Shown: positions 1 through 4,318, counted from the stretch's first letter. The stretch is 6,837 nt of DNA from Moorella sp. UBA4076 (GCA_002383405.1 DFYS01000162.1:1-6837); one strand, 5' to 3'. Program-made: numbers and translations. The notes: generated from the letters alone by a model not told the origin.

Positions 1-131
1 TGTTACCAGGGGACATAATTATGACCGGTACGCCGGAAGGCGTAGGTCCTATGCAGGCCGGCGATACCATAGAAATCCGGGTGGAAGGAATAGGAAGCCT
101 GGTAAACAGGATAGCAGCACCCCGGCGATAA
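1..131 (+). CDS. Fumarylacetoacetate hydrolase family protein, C-terminal end (5' partial)
   Basis: The reading frame enters from the left edge (first full codon at 3) and stops at TAA 129-131, leaving the last 42 residues. They start LPGDIIMTGTPEGVG and end with a glycine-rich GIGSLVNRI stretch. The GDII-TGTPxGVG motif followed by a short beta-rich tail that closes on G-I-G-x-L-x-N is the characteristic end of the FAH superfamily, whose members are metal-dependent hydrolases, decarboxylases or isomerases acting on beta-dicarbonyl substrates such as acylpyruvates or 2-hydroxyhepta-2,4-dienedioate. The metal ligands and the rest of the active site lie outside the window, so the substrate cannot be told. 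No convincing terminator follows; the A-rich run at 131-142 leads straight into the first ABC-remnant repeat. Family assignment is firm, the exact function is not. Confidence 0.88.
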   Translation, partial: LPGDIIMTGTPEGVGPMQAGDTIEIRVEGIGSLVNRIAAPRR

Positions 132-160
132 TTTAAAAAAAAGCTCGCCCCTGTTAAACC

Positions 161-190
161 TTGCTAAAGGCGGCCCGTATGTTTTATAAT
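161..190 (+). promoter_or_regulatory. Sigma-A type promoter of ABC remnant, copy A
   Basis: The -35 box TTGCTA (161-166) and a consensus -10 box TATAAT (185-190) are separated by 18 bp. Transcription would begin near 197, just before the leader hairpin. The same promoter is present unchanged at 2325-2354. It still points into the debris upstream of the DUF4037 gene, so it may feed that gene if the leader hairpin is read through. Confidence 0.7.
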
Positions 191-202
191 ATTGCCAGAT
201 CC

Positions 203-227
203 TACCCCGAGGTATCGGGGTATTTTT
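203..227 (+). promoter_or_regulatory. Leader hairpin with T-run (attenuator or operator), copy A
   Basis: TACCCCGA (203-210) and TCGGGGTA (215-222) form a perfect 8-bp stem around the loop GGTA, followed by five T (223-227). It lies between the promoter and the Shine-Dalgarno AGGGGAG of the ABC reading frame. In RNA it would be a terminator-like hairpin within about 10 nt of the start of transcription. As DNA it is a 20-bp palindrome that could be an operator. It is identical in copy B (2367-2391). No regulator gene is visible. Confidence 0.55.
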
Positions 228-242
228 GTAGGGGAGCGTACC

Positions 243-338
243 ATGACCGAGATTGTCCGCGCCCAGGGCCTAACGAAAAAGTATAACGGGTTTACGGCGT
301 ACTGGCTGATACTAAATGGACGCGAACCGGAGTTTTAA
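243..338 (+). pseudogene. ABC transporter ATP-binding protein, N-terminal stub (copy A)
   Basis: The ATG at 243 follows AGGGGAG with good spacing and starts MTEIVRAQGLTKKYNGFTA, the first strand and A-loop region (KKYNGFTA) of an ABC ATPase. Homology breaks at 298-299. The frame then reads YWLILNGREPEF and stops at TAA 336-338. The Walker A motif present in copy B is missing, so no working ATPase can be made. The foreign stretch looks like a piece of another degraded coding region: YWLILNGREPEF is followed, in a second frame, by EWDKHG. I do not recognise its family. Confidence 0.7.
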
Positions 339-372
339 ACGAGTGGGATAAACACGGTTAATTACCTGGTGC

Positions 373-513
373 ATGTTAATTGCTATGAAGAGCAGGATTA
401 CGCCGCCGTATGGCGAATTATACCTCCAGAGTAAGTTTGCGCTATGCTTTGGCGTGTTATTTAACGGACATGCTAACCTTCATTTCGCCGCCTGCTGCCG
501 GCGACGCAAATAG
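373..513 (+). pseudogene. Unrecognised coding remnant shared by both ABC-remnant copies
   Basis: Bases 376-476 recur unchanged at 2614-2714. Two frames are open across part of this block and I cannot tell which was the original. One, from ATG 373, contains MKSRITPPYGELYLQSK and goes on FALCFGVLFNGHAN before stopping at TAG 511-513; in copy B the same frame is fused to the ABC fragment and runs to 2829. The other contains CYEEQDYAAVWRIIPPE and stops at TAA 432-434 (2670-2672 in copy B); it looks like the end of a compact protein. Neither matches a family I recognise. No good Shine-Dalgarno precedes ATG 373 or the internal ATG 385, so I treat this as debris, not an expressed gene. Confidence 0.35.
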
Positions 514-534
514 GAATGAAAATTTATTTTTTAC
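472..534 (+). repeat. 63-bp extra segment in copy A, flanked by short direct repeats
   Basis: Copy B reads straight from ACATGCTAA into TCTTGATC. Copy A has the same left side (GCTAACCTT at 472), then 63 bp, then GCTAATCTTG at 535. The near-identical flanks fit either a small insertion with duplicated target or a slippage deletion in copy B. The length is a multiple of three and keeps the frame, but the segment carries in-frame stops (TAG 511-513 is the first). Its right half is AT-rich. No inverted ends are evident. Confidence 0.5.
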
Positions 535-600
535 GCTAATCTTGATCAGAATGTGGACGTGAATAGAAAAATTATAGGGCACCCATAATAACATCTGTAA

Positions 601-766
601 CCATTAATACCAAAAATATACAATATCGTTAAAGAAGAAGAACGACAAAAAGAACAGCGATTACATGGCCTCACCTGCTTCGTTACCAATCTGCCAGCGA
701 CAGAAGTCCCGGCTGCCCGGGGTTATTAGCTGGTACCGGCGGAAAAACAAAGAGGAGGAAGTCTGA
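601..766 (+). pseudogene. Transposase C-terminal remnant (IS4/IS1634-like), frameshifted
   Basis: Frame 601-729 contains LHGLTCFVTNLPATEVPAAR and stops at TAG 727-729. The frame ending at TGA 764-766 contains GVISWYRRKNKEEEV. Joined by a one-base shift near 719, they give a run of E/K/R-rich helix, G-L-x-x-F-V-T-N-L-P, then V-I-x-W-Y-R-R-K-N-K-x-E-E. This layout is typical of DDE transposases of the IS4/IS1634 type just around the third catalytic acidic residue (Y-R-x-K-N-K-V/I-E-E-A-F). The original catalytic E-E-A-F segment is cut: the frame ends two codons after the glutamates and the DUF4037 start codon overlaps the stop (TGATG). The call rests on motif memory, not alignment. The two frames individually encode only short peptides. 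Confidence 0.5.
753..758 (+). promoter_or_regulatory. Strong Shine-Dalgarno of the DUF4037 gene
   Basis: AGGAGG, 7 nt before ATG 766, is a full match to the anti-Shine-Dalgarno core and fixes the start. The same bases code for Glu-Glu in the transposase-like remnant frame, so the ribosome site seems to have been supplied by the old mobile-element sequence. Confidence 0.8.
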
Positions 767-1689
767 TGAAAGGGCTGGAACTGGCTGAAGACTATTTTAA
801 AACATACGGTGCGCCGGTCCTCTTTGAAAAGTTTTCCAAATATAAGCACAGAATTGCTGCCGGACTGGTGGGAGATGGTTCGGAGTGTTATGGCTTCGAC
901 GATGAGATTTCCAGGGACCACGACTGGGGTCCTTCCTTTTGCCTCTGGTTAACCAGCGATGACTACGCATTAATCGGGCGGGAGCTTCAGCAAGAATACG
1001 AAAGGCTTCCCCAATTCTTTAAAGGGTATCGGCGCAAGGTCAGCCAGTGGGGCCAGGGGAGAGTGGGCGTATTTGAAGTTGGCCAGTTTTACAGAGGTTT
1101 TATTGGGCTTGACCGTCCCCCGCTGACCCTTAAGGAATGGCTTTTCATCCCCGAAAACAACCTGGCCGCATGCACCAACGGGAAGATATTTTACGATCCT
1201 TTAGGGGAATTTACCGCCTTCCGGAGCAGGCTTTTGGAATTTTATCCCGAAGACGTAAGGCTGAAGAAAATAGCCTCGCGCTGTATGACTATCGCGCAGT
1301 TCGGCCAGTACAACTTTCTGCGCTGCGTAAAAAGAAAAGAATATGTAGCTGCTCTTTACGCCGAGGCAAAATTCTGTGCTGATGTTATTTTGTTAACCTT
1401 TCTCTTAAATAATAAATATACACCTTTTTTTAAATGGATGCACAGAGCAGTAAAGGAGCTGCCAGTACTGGGCAGATTTGTTTATGAGAAATTAAATGAA
1501 CTGATTAATGAAAATGACTACTTGCAAAAAAACAACTTGATTGAAGAGATTTGCGCGGCGATGATTGCAGAATTCACACGGCAGGGGTTGAGTGACTCAA
1601 CAAGCGACTTTCTCTTGAATCACGGCCCGGTCATTCAAAAGAAGATTAAAGACCCGGGGTTAAGGAACATGAATGTGTGGGCAGGGTGA
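766..1689 (+). CDS. DUF4037 domain protein, nucleotidyltransferase-like
   Basis: 307 residues, ATG start set by AGGAGG. The N-terminal part carries the DUF4037 signature: LVGDGSECYGFDDEISRDHD runs from residue 34 and is followed by WGPSFCLWL. This fits a nucleotidyltransferase fold: a Gly-Ser pair (38-39) and an Asp-x-Asp pair (D51, D53) that would bind metal. E104 in VFEVGQF is a candidate third acid. GKIFYDPLGEFTAFRSRL (139-156) resembles the conserved stretch after the catalytic core in antibiotic nucleotidyltransferases. From about 165 to the end the protein is mostly helical, with a KYTPFFKWMHRAVKEL segment typical of substrate-binding helical domains in that superfamily. No signal peptide or membrane segment is visible, so it is likely cytosolic. 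The substrate is unknown to me. The gene is visibly AT-richer than priA, which suggests a separate origin. It stands alone between mobile debris; its first base overlaps the stop of the transposase remnant. All expected motif residues are present, so it looks functional. Confidence 0.85.
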   Translation: MKGLELAEDYFKTYGAPVLFEKFSKYKHRIAAGLVGDGSECYGFDDEISRDHDWGPSFCLWLTSDDYALIGRELQQEYERLPQFFKGYRRKVSQWGQGRVGVFEVGQFYRGFIGLDRPPLTLKEWLFIPENNLAACTNGKIFYDPLGEFTAFRSRLLEFYPEDVRLKKIASRCMTIAQFGQYNFLRCVKRKEYVAALYAEAKFCADVILLTFLLNNKYTPFFKWMHRAVKELPVLGRFVYEKLNELINENDYLQKNNLIEEICAAMIAEFTRQGLSDSTSDFLLNHGPVIQKKIKDPGLRNMNVWAG

Positions 1690-1733
1690 GGAATAGCTAA
1701 ATAAAATATAGGCATATATACGACTTTATGCTA

Positions 1734-1741
1734 TAATATTC
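1734..1741 (+). repeat. Left 8-bp target site duplication
   Basis: TAATATTC directly abuts the left end of the 135-bp element and recurs exactly at 1877-1884 beyond the right end. Confidence 0.85.
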
Positions 1742-1876
1742 GTAACTGCTCAGGCCACCACTATTCTAAAAGCCACCCTGGCGCTGCCTGCCGTCGGTAT
1801 CACGAACCCGTCCAGCCATCATATCAGCTTTCCCGGCTTGCTATCAAGACGACCGCCAGGCAGGCTGAGCAGTTAC
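1742..1876. mobile_element. 135-bp MITE-like element with GTAA inverted ends (IS66-type signature)
   Basis: The element begins GTAACTGCTCAG (1742-1753) and ends with its exact reverse complement CTGAGCAGTTAC (1865-1876). Both sides carry the same 8-bp sequence TAATATTC. Ends starting GTAA together with 8-bp target duplications are the established hallmark of the IS66 family. The interior is GC-rich, unlike the AT-rich target. It has no reading frame of note and shows further loose inverted similarity (CTGGCG and GCCTGCC in both arms), so a single strand could fold back. It must depend on a transposase supplied from elsewhere. The perfect ends and perfect duplication suggest a fairly recent insertion. 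It lies between the DUF4037 gene and the DUF4338 remnant and interrupts no visible gene. Confidence 0.85.
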
Positions 1877-1884
1877 TAATATTC
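1877..1884 (+). repeat. Right 8-bp target site duplication
   Basis: TAATATTC, an exact copy of 1734-1741, immediately right of the element end. Confidence 0.85.
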
Positions 1885-1917
1885 TTATGAAGCTAAGGAT
1901 CCGTAACGGAATAACTC

Positions 1918-1927
1918 ATAACTGCTC
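1918..1927 (+). repeat. Orphan inverted-repeat-like end (ATAACTGCTC)
   Basis: ATAACTGCTC shares nine bases (TAACTGCTC) with the end of the 135-bp element, in left-end orientation, and lies at the 3' side of the truncated DUF4338 gene. No matching right end (GAGCAGTTA) was found further on in the window. It may be the surviving left end of a larger element of the same family that carried the DUF4338 gene, or a chance match. Confidence 0.4.
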
Positions 1928-1944
1928 TTGAGGGTGTATAGCGT

Positions 1945-1965
1945 AATTCCAATCACTATGGAATT
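1945..1965. repeat. Short inverted repeat near the DUF4338 stop
   Basis: AATTCCA (1945-1951) and TGGAATT (1959-1965) form a perfect 7-bp inverted repeat around a 7-nt loop spanning the end of the truncated DUF4338 frame. Without a T-run on either side it is a poor terminator; it may belong to the element end or the deletion scar. Confidence 0.4.
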
Positions 1966-2180
1966 CGGAGCGCTCCAGGTGTACAGTGTTCAGTTCGGCA
2001 TCGGACTCCTAGAAGGGCTACCCATTGCTGTTCCAGTTCAGCTACATATTTGATGGATTCTCCCACTAATTGGCGAAAGCCTAAATAATGATGCCTTGCC
2101 ATAAGGTGGTTCCATCGCGCCTCTTCATGCGGCTTTATGGGGCGTACAGTTAAAGTTTGCAGTTCGGGCTGCGCTGGCAT
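1956..2180 (-). pseudogene. DUF4338 (Druantia DruA-like) protein, truncated after the N-terminal segment
   Basis: The minus-strand ATG at 2178-2180 follows AAAGGAG (2187-2193) at good spacing. The 74 codons begin MPAQPELQTLTVRPIKPHEE and contain ARWNHLMARHHYLGF (21-35) and LVGESIKYVAELEQQWVALLG (38-58). This is the usual start of DUF4338 proteins (R-P-I/V-x-x-x-E-x-x-x-W-x-x-L-M-x-x-H-H-Y-L-G-F, then Y-V-A-x-x-x-x-x-W-V-A-L-L-G-W). The family is annotated as DruA of the Druantia anti-phage system, but most members are stand-alone and often sit near mobile elements. Homology ends near 2008; the last 16 codons (VRCRTEHCTPG on) do not fit and the frame stops at 1956. Several hundred residues of the normal protein are missing. 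It is a remnant, and its presence does not show a Druantia system here. Confidence 0.75.
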
Positions 2181-2306
2181 ATCAAGCTCCTTTATGGACC
2201 GGAAAATGTTTTACTCATACATTTTAACAGCCCATAAAAGAAAAAGCCAGTTTTATTTTTGATTGCCTGCTATCTCTTGATCAAATCTGACTTTGACGTG
2301 GCCCTG
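2181..2306. other. AT-rich gap between the DUF4338 remnant and repeat copy B
   Basis: This is the 5' flank of the minus-strand DUF4338 remnant and should contain its promoter. I see only its Shine-Dalgarno (2187-2193) and a weak TAAAAT-like -10 on the minus strand. There is no RNA gene, inverted repeat or coding segment I can support. Confidence 0.4.
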
Positions 2307-2324
2307 GCTCGCCCCAGTTAAATC

Positions 2325-2354
2325 TTGCTAAAGGCGGCCCGTATGTTTTATAAT
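2325..2354 (+). promoter_or_regulatory. Sigma-A type promoter of ABC remnant, copy B
   Basis: TTGCTA (2325-2330), 18 bp, TATAAT (2349-2354): identical to the promoter of copy A. It reads through the ABC fragment toward the AlbA_2 gene 0.5 kb downstream and may be that gene's main promoter. Confidence 0.7.
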
Positions 2355-2366
2355 ATTGCCAGATCC

Positions 2367-2391
2367 TACCCCGAGGTATCGGGGTATTTTT
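2367..2391 (+). promoter_or_regulatory. Leader hairpin with T-run (attenuator or operator), copy B
   Basis: 8-bp perfect stem (2367-2374 with 2379-2386), GGTA loop and five T, as in copy A. It would sit in the leader between promoter and start codon 2407. If it terminates transcription it would gate the downstream ABC fragment and AlbA_2 gene; if it is an operator, its regulator is elsewhere. Confidence 0.55.
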
Positions 2392-2406
2392 GTAGGGGAG
2401 CGTACC

Positions 2407-2829
2407 ATGACCGAGATTGTCCGCGCCCAGGGCCTAACGAAAAAGTATAACGGGTTTACGGCCGTAAAAGGGATCGACTTTACGGTCCGGCCGGGGGAGT
2501 GTTTTGGTTTCCTGGGACCCAACGGCGCCGGAAAGACTACAACCATTAAAATGATCTGCTGTTTCACCCCGGTTACCGCTGGCACCCTTTGCCTTTGCCT
2601 GGTGCAGTGCATCTTAATTGCTATGAAGAGCAGGATTACGCCGCCGTATGGCGAATTATACCTCCAGAGTAAGTTTGCGCTATGCTTTGGCGTGTTATTT
2701 AACGGACATGCTAATCTTGATCAGAGTGTGGACGTGGATAGAACAATGCTTGACCACCAGATTATACCGGCAGCCGCCATTACCTTTGTGGCCCTGACTG
2801 TTGCAGCCTGTGACCGGAACTATCGTTAA
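2407..2829 (+). pseudogene. ABC transporter ATP-binding protein, N-terminal fragment fused to unrelated sequence
   Basis: ATG 2407 follows AGGGGAG; an upstream TTG in frame (2356) lies before that site and inside the leader hairpin region, so it is unlikely. Residues 1-60 are a normal ABC ATPase start: MTEIVRAQGLTKKYNGFTAV, then an intact Walker A GPNGAGKT (37-44, K43) and TIKMI. The general look (F-G-F-L-G-P-N-G-A-G-K-T-T-T-I-K-M) is that of ATPases paired with ABC-2 type exporters. After about residue 62 the homology ends; the Q-loop, signature LSGGQ, Walker B and H-loop are all absent and the frame goes on as an unrecognised 75-80 residue tail (MKSRITPPYGELYLQSK and on) to TAA 2827-2829. 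The full family length is about 230-310 residues, against 140 here. No transport function is possible. Confidence 0.78.
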
Positions 2830-2890
2830 AGTAGAAGAGGTAATTAGTATTGTCGGGGGCGGGATATTCCTGGCAGCTGAAAGGGAGTGA
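2810..2890 (+). other. Short open frame just before the AlbA_2 gene
   Basis: From GTG 2810 a 26-codon frame, VTGTIVKVEEVISIVGGGIF and a few more residues, ends at TGA 2888-2890 over the AlbA_2 ribosome site. It could be the last piece of a lost gene or chance. No Shine-Dalgarno is visible and I do not recognise the peptide. Confidence 0.2.
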
Positions 2891-2901
2891 AAATCTTGGT
2901 G

Positions 2902-4113
2902 ATGAGCAGGGAAGAGCTTTTTGCAATCCTGCAAAACGGCGAGAACTCCGGTGTAGAGTTCAAATTGGACCGGGTGGAGCCCAGAGACCTGGCCAAAGAG
3001 CTGGTGGCCCTGGCGAACTTTGACGGTGGGATGGTTTTATTGGGGGTGGATGATCGAGGGCAGATTCAGGGCCTCACCCGGGAACGGGTGGAAGAGTGGG
3101 TGATGTCAGTCTGCCGCGACAAGATCCGTCCCGAGCTAATTCCCTATTTTGAGGTATTGAAGGGTGTCGAGCCGGGGAAAGACATAGCTGTGGTCCGCGT
3201 CAGCCGGGGGTGGACAGCCCACCATGTCTGGCATAACCATCACCGGACTTATTATATTCGCGTTGGTTCGCAAAGCAGGGAAGCCTCCCCCGAGGAGCTG
3301 GAACGACTCTTCCAGCAGCGGGGTGGCTTTCGCGTAGAGATACGGCCGGTTCAAGGCACGGACCTGCAAGACCTTGACCTGCGCCGACTACGTGATTATT
3401 TTGGACGGATCCGCGGCCAGGAAACACCGGACATCAACGACGCAAGGGCATGGACAACGCTCCTGGTGAATACGGAAATCATGGCCGAAACAGATCTTGG
3501 GCCGGCAGTGACGGTGGGGGGGCTGCTGTTGTTTAGCAAATCCCCCCGCCGCTTCCTTCCCCAGGCCGGGATAGACGCAGTAGCTTTTCCGGGATTGGAG
3601 AGAGACCTGGCGACCATCGAACGTGCCTCGTTACGCGGTCCGATGCTGCCCCTGACCAGTGAGGTGGGGCTGGTGGAAAACGGGCTGGTGGAAGAGACGG
3701 TACACTTTGTACGGCGCAACACGCCGGTGGAAGCTTACCTGGAAGACGGGATCCGGCGGGTGGAACGGCCGGCTTACCCGGTAGAAGTAGTGCGCGAGGT
3801 GGTTGTGAACGCTTTGGTGCACAGAGATTACCTGCTTTCAAGCAGCGATATCGAACTGGCGATATACCAGGATCGCCTGGAGATTATCTCACCCGGGCGG
3901 CTGCCCAACGGTGTTACTCCTGAGCGGATGCGTTATGGCATCCGTGCCTCGCGAAATCAGCTCCTGGTGGATGTTATGCGTGACAATGGCTATCTGGAGC
4001 GCCTCGGTATGGGCATCTCGCGCAAAGTGATTAAGGGTATGCGCGAGCACAATGGTACTGAGCCGGACCTGGTGGAAATGGAGGAACGCTTTCTGGTGCG
4101 TCTGTGGAAGTAG
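2902..4113 (+). CDS. AlbA_2 (Schlafen-type) DNA/RNA-binding and GHKL ATPase-domain protein
   Basis: 403 residues from ATG 2902. In-frame GTG 2887, TTG 2896 and GTG 2899 are alternatives; GGGAG at 2883-2887 lies 8 nt before TTG 2896, but family members usually begin M-x-x-E-E-L just ahead of G-E-N-x-x-V-E-F-K, which fits 2902. Residues 14-130 are an AlbA_2 domain: ENSGVEFKLD, ELVALANFDGGMVLLGVDD, and YYIRVGSQSREASPEEL. Residues about 295-385 are a HATPase_c_4 domain: REVVVNALVHRDY with N303 as the N-box residue, LEIISPGRLPNGVT as a G1-like box, and LERLGMGISR as the G2 box. The group is called predicted transcriptional regulator or ATP-binding protein (COG2865 type); many members add a C-terminal winged helix, which is absent here since the protein ends soon after the ATPase part. 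Such genes are common in accessory and defence-rich regions, but no single biochemical role is established. It appears cytosolic and intact. Expression is probably from the copy B promoter. Confidence 0.9.
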   Translation: MSREELFAILQNGENSGVEFKLDRVEPRDLAKELVALANFDGGMVLLGVDDRGQIQGLTRERVEEWVMSVCRDKIRPELIPYFEVLKGVEPGKDIAVVRVSRGWTAHHVWHNHHRTYYIRVGSQSREASPEELERLFQQRGGFRVEIRPVQGTDLQDLDLRRLRDYFGRIRGQETPDINDARAWTTLLVNTEIMAETDLGPAVTVGGLLLFSKSPRRFLPQAGIDAVAFPGLERDLATIERASLRGPMLPLTSEVGLVENGLVEETVHFVRRNTPVEAYLEDGIRRVERPAYPVEVVREVVVNALVHRDYLLSSSDIELAIYQDRLEIISPGRLPNGVTPERMRYGIRASRNQLLVDVMRDNGYLERLGMGISRKVIKGMREHNGTEPDLVEMEERFLVRLWK

Positions 4114-4213
4114 AAAAACAGGGCCCCAGGACGGCGGTGGAGAGTTGCTTGCCGCGCTGCAGGGCGAATTACCCCCCCTGGCGCAGTAAATGGGGTCCGA
4201 CCCGGCAAAATGA
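4114..4213. other. Gap after the AlbA_2 gene, possible coding debris
   Basis: No terminator is evident after the AlbA_2 stop. One frame ends DGGGELLAALQGELPPLAQ and then TAA (4187-4189), which looks like the close of a GC-rich protein, but its upstream part would overlap the AlbA_2 gene, so it can only be a fragment or chance. A small palindrome GGGTCCGACCC lies at about 4195-4205. Confidence 0.3.
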
Positions 4214-4216
4214 TAG

Positions 4217-4300
4217 CTTAGATTTTCCTTGCCGAAAATCGTGACCGGCAAGATCGATAACAAGCAGCTGCGCGAAGCCCATCGGACGGGACTTTTTTAG
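4217..4300 (+). pseudogene. AMP-binding acyl-CoA synthetase, C-terminal remnant
   Basis: After an in-frame TAG (4214-4216) the frame reads LRFSLPKIVTGKIDNKQLRE and ends AHRTGLF at TAG 4298-4300. L-P-K-x-V-T-G-K-I-D-x-K-x-L-R-E is the A10 motif at the very end of ANL-superfamily ligases (acetyl-CoA and fatty-acyl-CoA synthetases); the Lys of T-G-K is the residue used in the adenylation step. The other 500 or so residues are missing, so this is the 3' stub of a deleted gene that ran toward priA. It marks the right edge of the rearranged region. Confidence 0.75.
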
Positions 4301-4318
4301 CCTTTTGGCCGGCCCTAC

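Larger units (their letters stand above)
143..573 (+). repeat. Direct repeat copy A: broken ABC-transporter locus with promoter
   Basis: This is the left member of a diverged direct repeat whose partner is at 2307-2748. Block 1, 161-298, matches 2325-2462 base for base by eye (offset 2164), with a slightly diverged lead-in from 143. Block 2, 376-476, matches 2614-2714 (offset 2238). Block 3, about 536-573, matches about 2711-2748 with a few substitutions (offset 2175). Between blocks 1 and 2 this copy has 77 bp unrelated to the 151 bp in copy B. Between blocks 2 and 3 it has a 63-bp extra segment. Several block 3 differences are G in copy B and A here. The two copies therefore come from one locus but were cut down independently. 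Some similarity may go on to about 640, where ATCGTTAAAG recurs in both. Confidence 0.85.
2307..2748 (+). repeat. Direct repeat copy B: broken ABC-transporter locus with promoter
   Basis: Right member of the pair described at 143-573. The blocks at 2325-2462 and 2614-2714 match copy A without a difference that I can see, and about 2711-2748 matches with a few substitutions. This copy keeps more of the ABC gene (to about residue 60) but lacks the 63-bp segment and the YWLILNGREPEF-coding stretch of copy A. Both copies point the same way, so exchange between them would delete about 2.2 kb carrying the DUF4037 gene, the 135-bp element and the DUF4338 remnant. Confidence 0.85.

Noticed and set aside
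661..921. Minus-strand frame of 86 codons across the DUF4037 start
   Set aside because: It is antisense to the conserved DUF4037 motif region and has no recognisable domain.
1709..1737. Possible promoter before the 135-bp element (TATAAT at 1732-1737)
   Set aside because: The -10 is good but the -35 position reads TAGGCA and no gene follows on the plus strand; part of the -10 lies in the target duplication, so AT-rich chance is likely.
1742..1876. CRISPR repeat or small RNA gene as explanation of the inverted ends
   Set aside because: There is one unit only, no repeated spacer pattern, and the exact 8-bp flanking duplication is explained by transposition.
1956..2180. Active Druantia defence system
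   Set aside because: Only the N-terminal part of a DruA-like protein is left and no DruB-E or DruM-H genes are in the window.
2717..2744. Possible promoter TTGATC-16 bp-TAGAAC before the AlbA_2 gene
   Set aside because: Each box matches the consensus at only four of six positions; the copy A version is similarly weak and the copy B TATAAT promoter is far better.
3136..3841. Several minus-strand open frames of 63-108 codons inside the AlbA_2 gene
   Set aside because: They lie wholly within a well-supported plus-strand gene, lack recognisable domains and have the odd Pro/Arg-rich make-up of antisense frames in GC-rich DNA.
3889..4263. Minus-strand frame of 124 codons across the AlbA_2 end and the gap
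   Set aside because: It is antisense to the AlbA_2 C-terminus and to the acyl-CoA synthetase remnant, with no family features and no Shine-Dalgarno.
4276..4297. Terminator-like CCC/GGG pairing followed by a T-run before the priA promoter
   Set aside because: The stem is only about three good pairs and the T-run is explained by Leu-Phe-Phe codons at the end of the ligase remnant.
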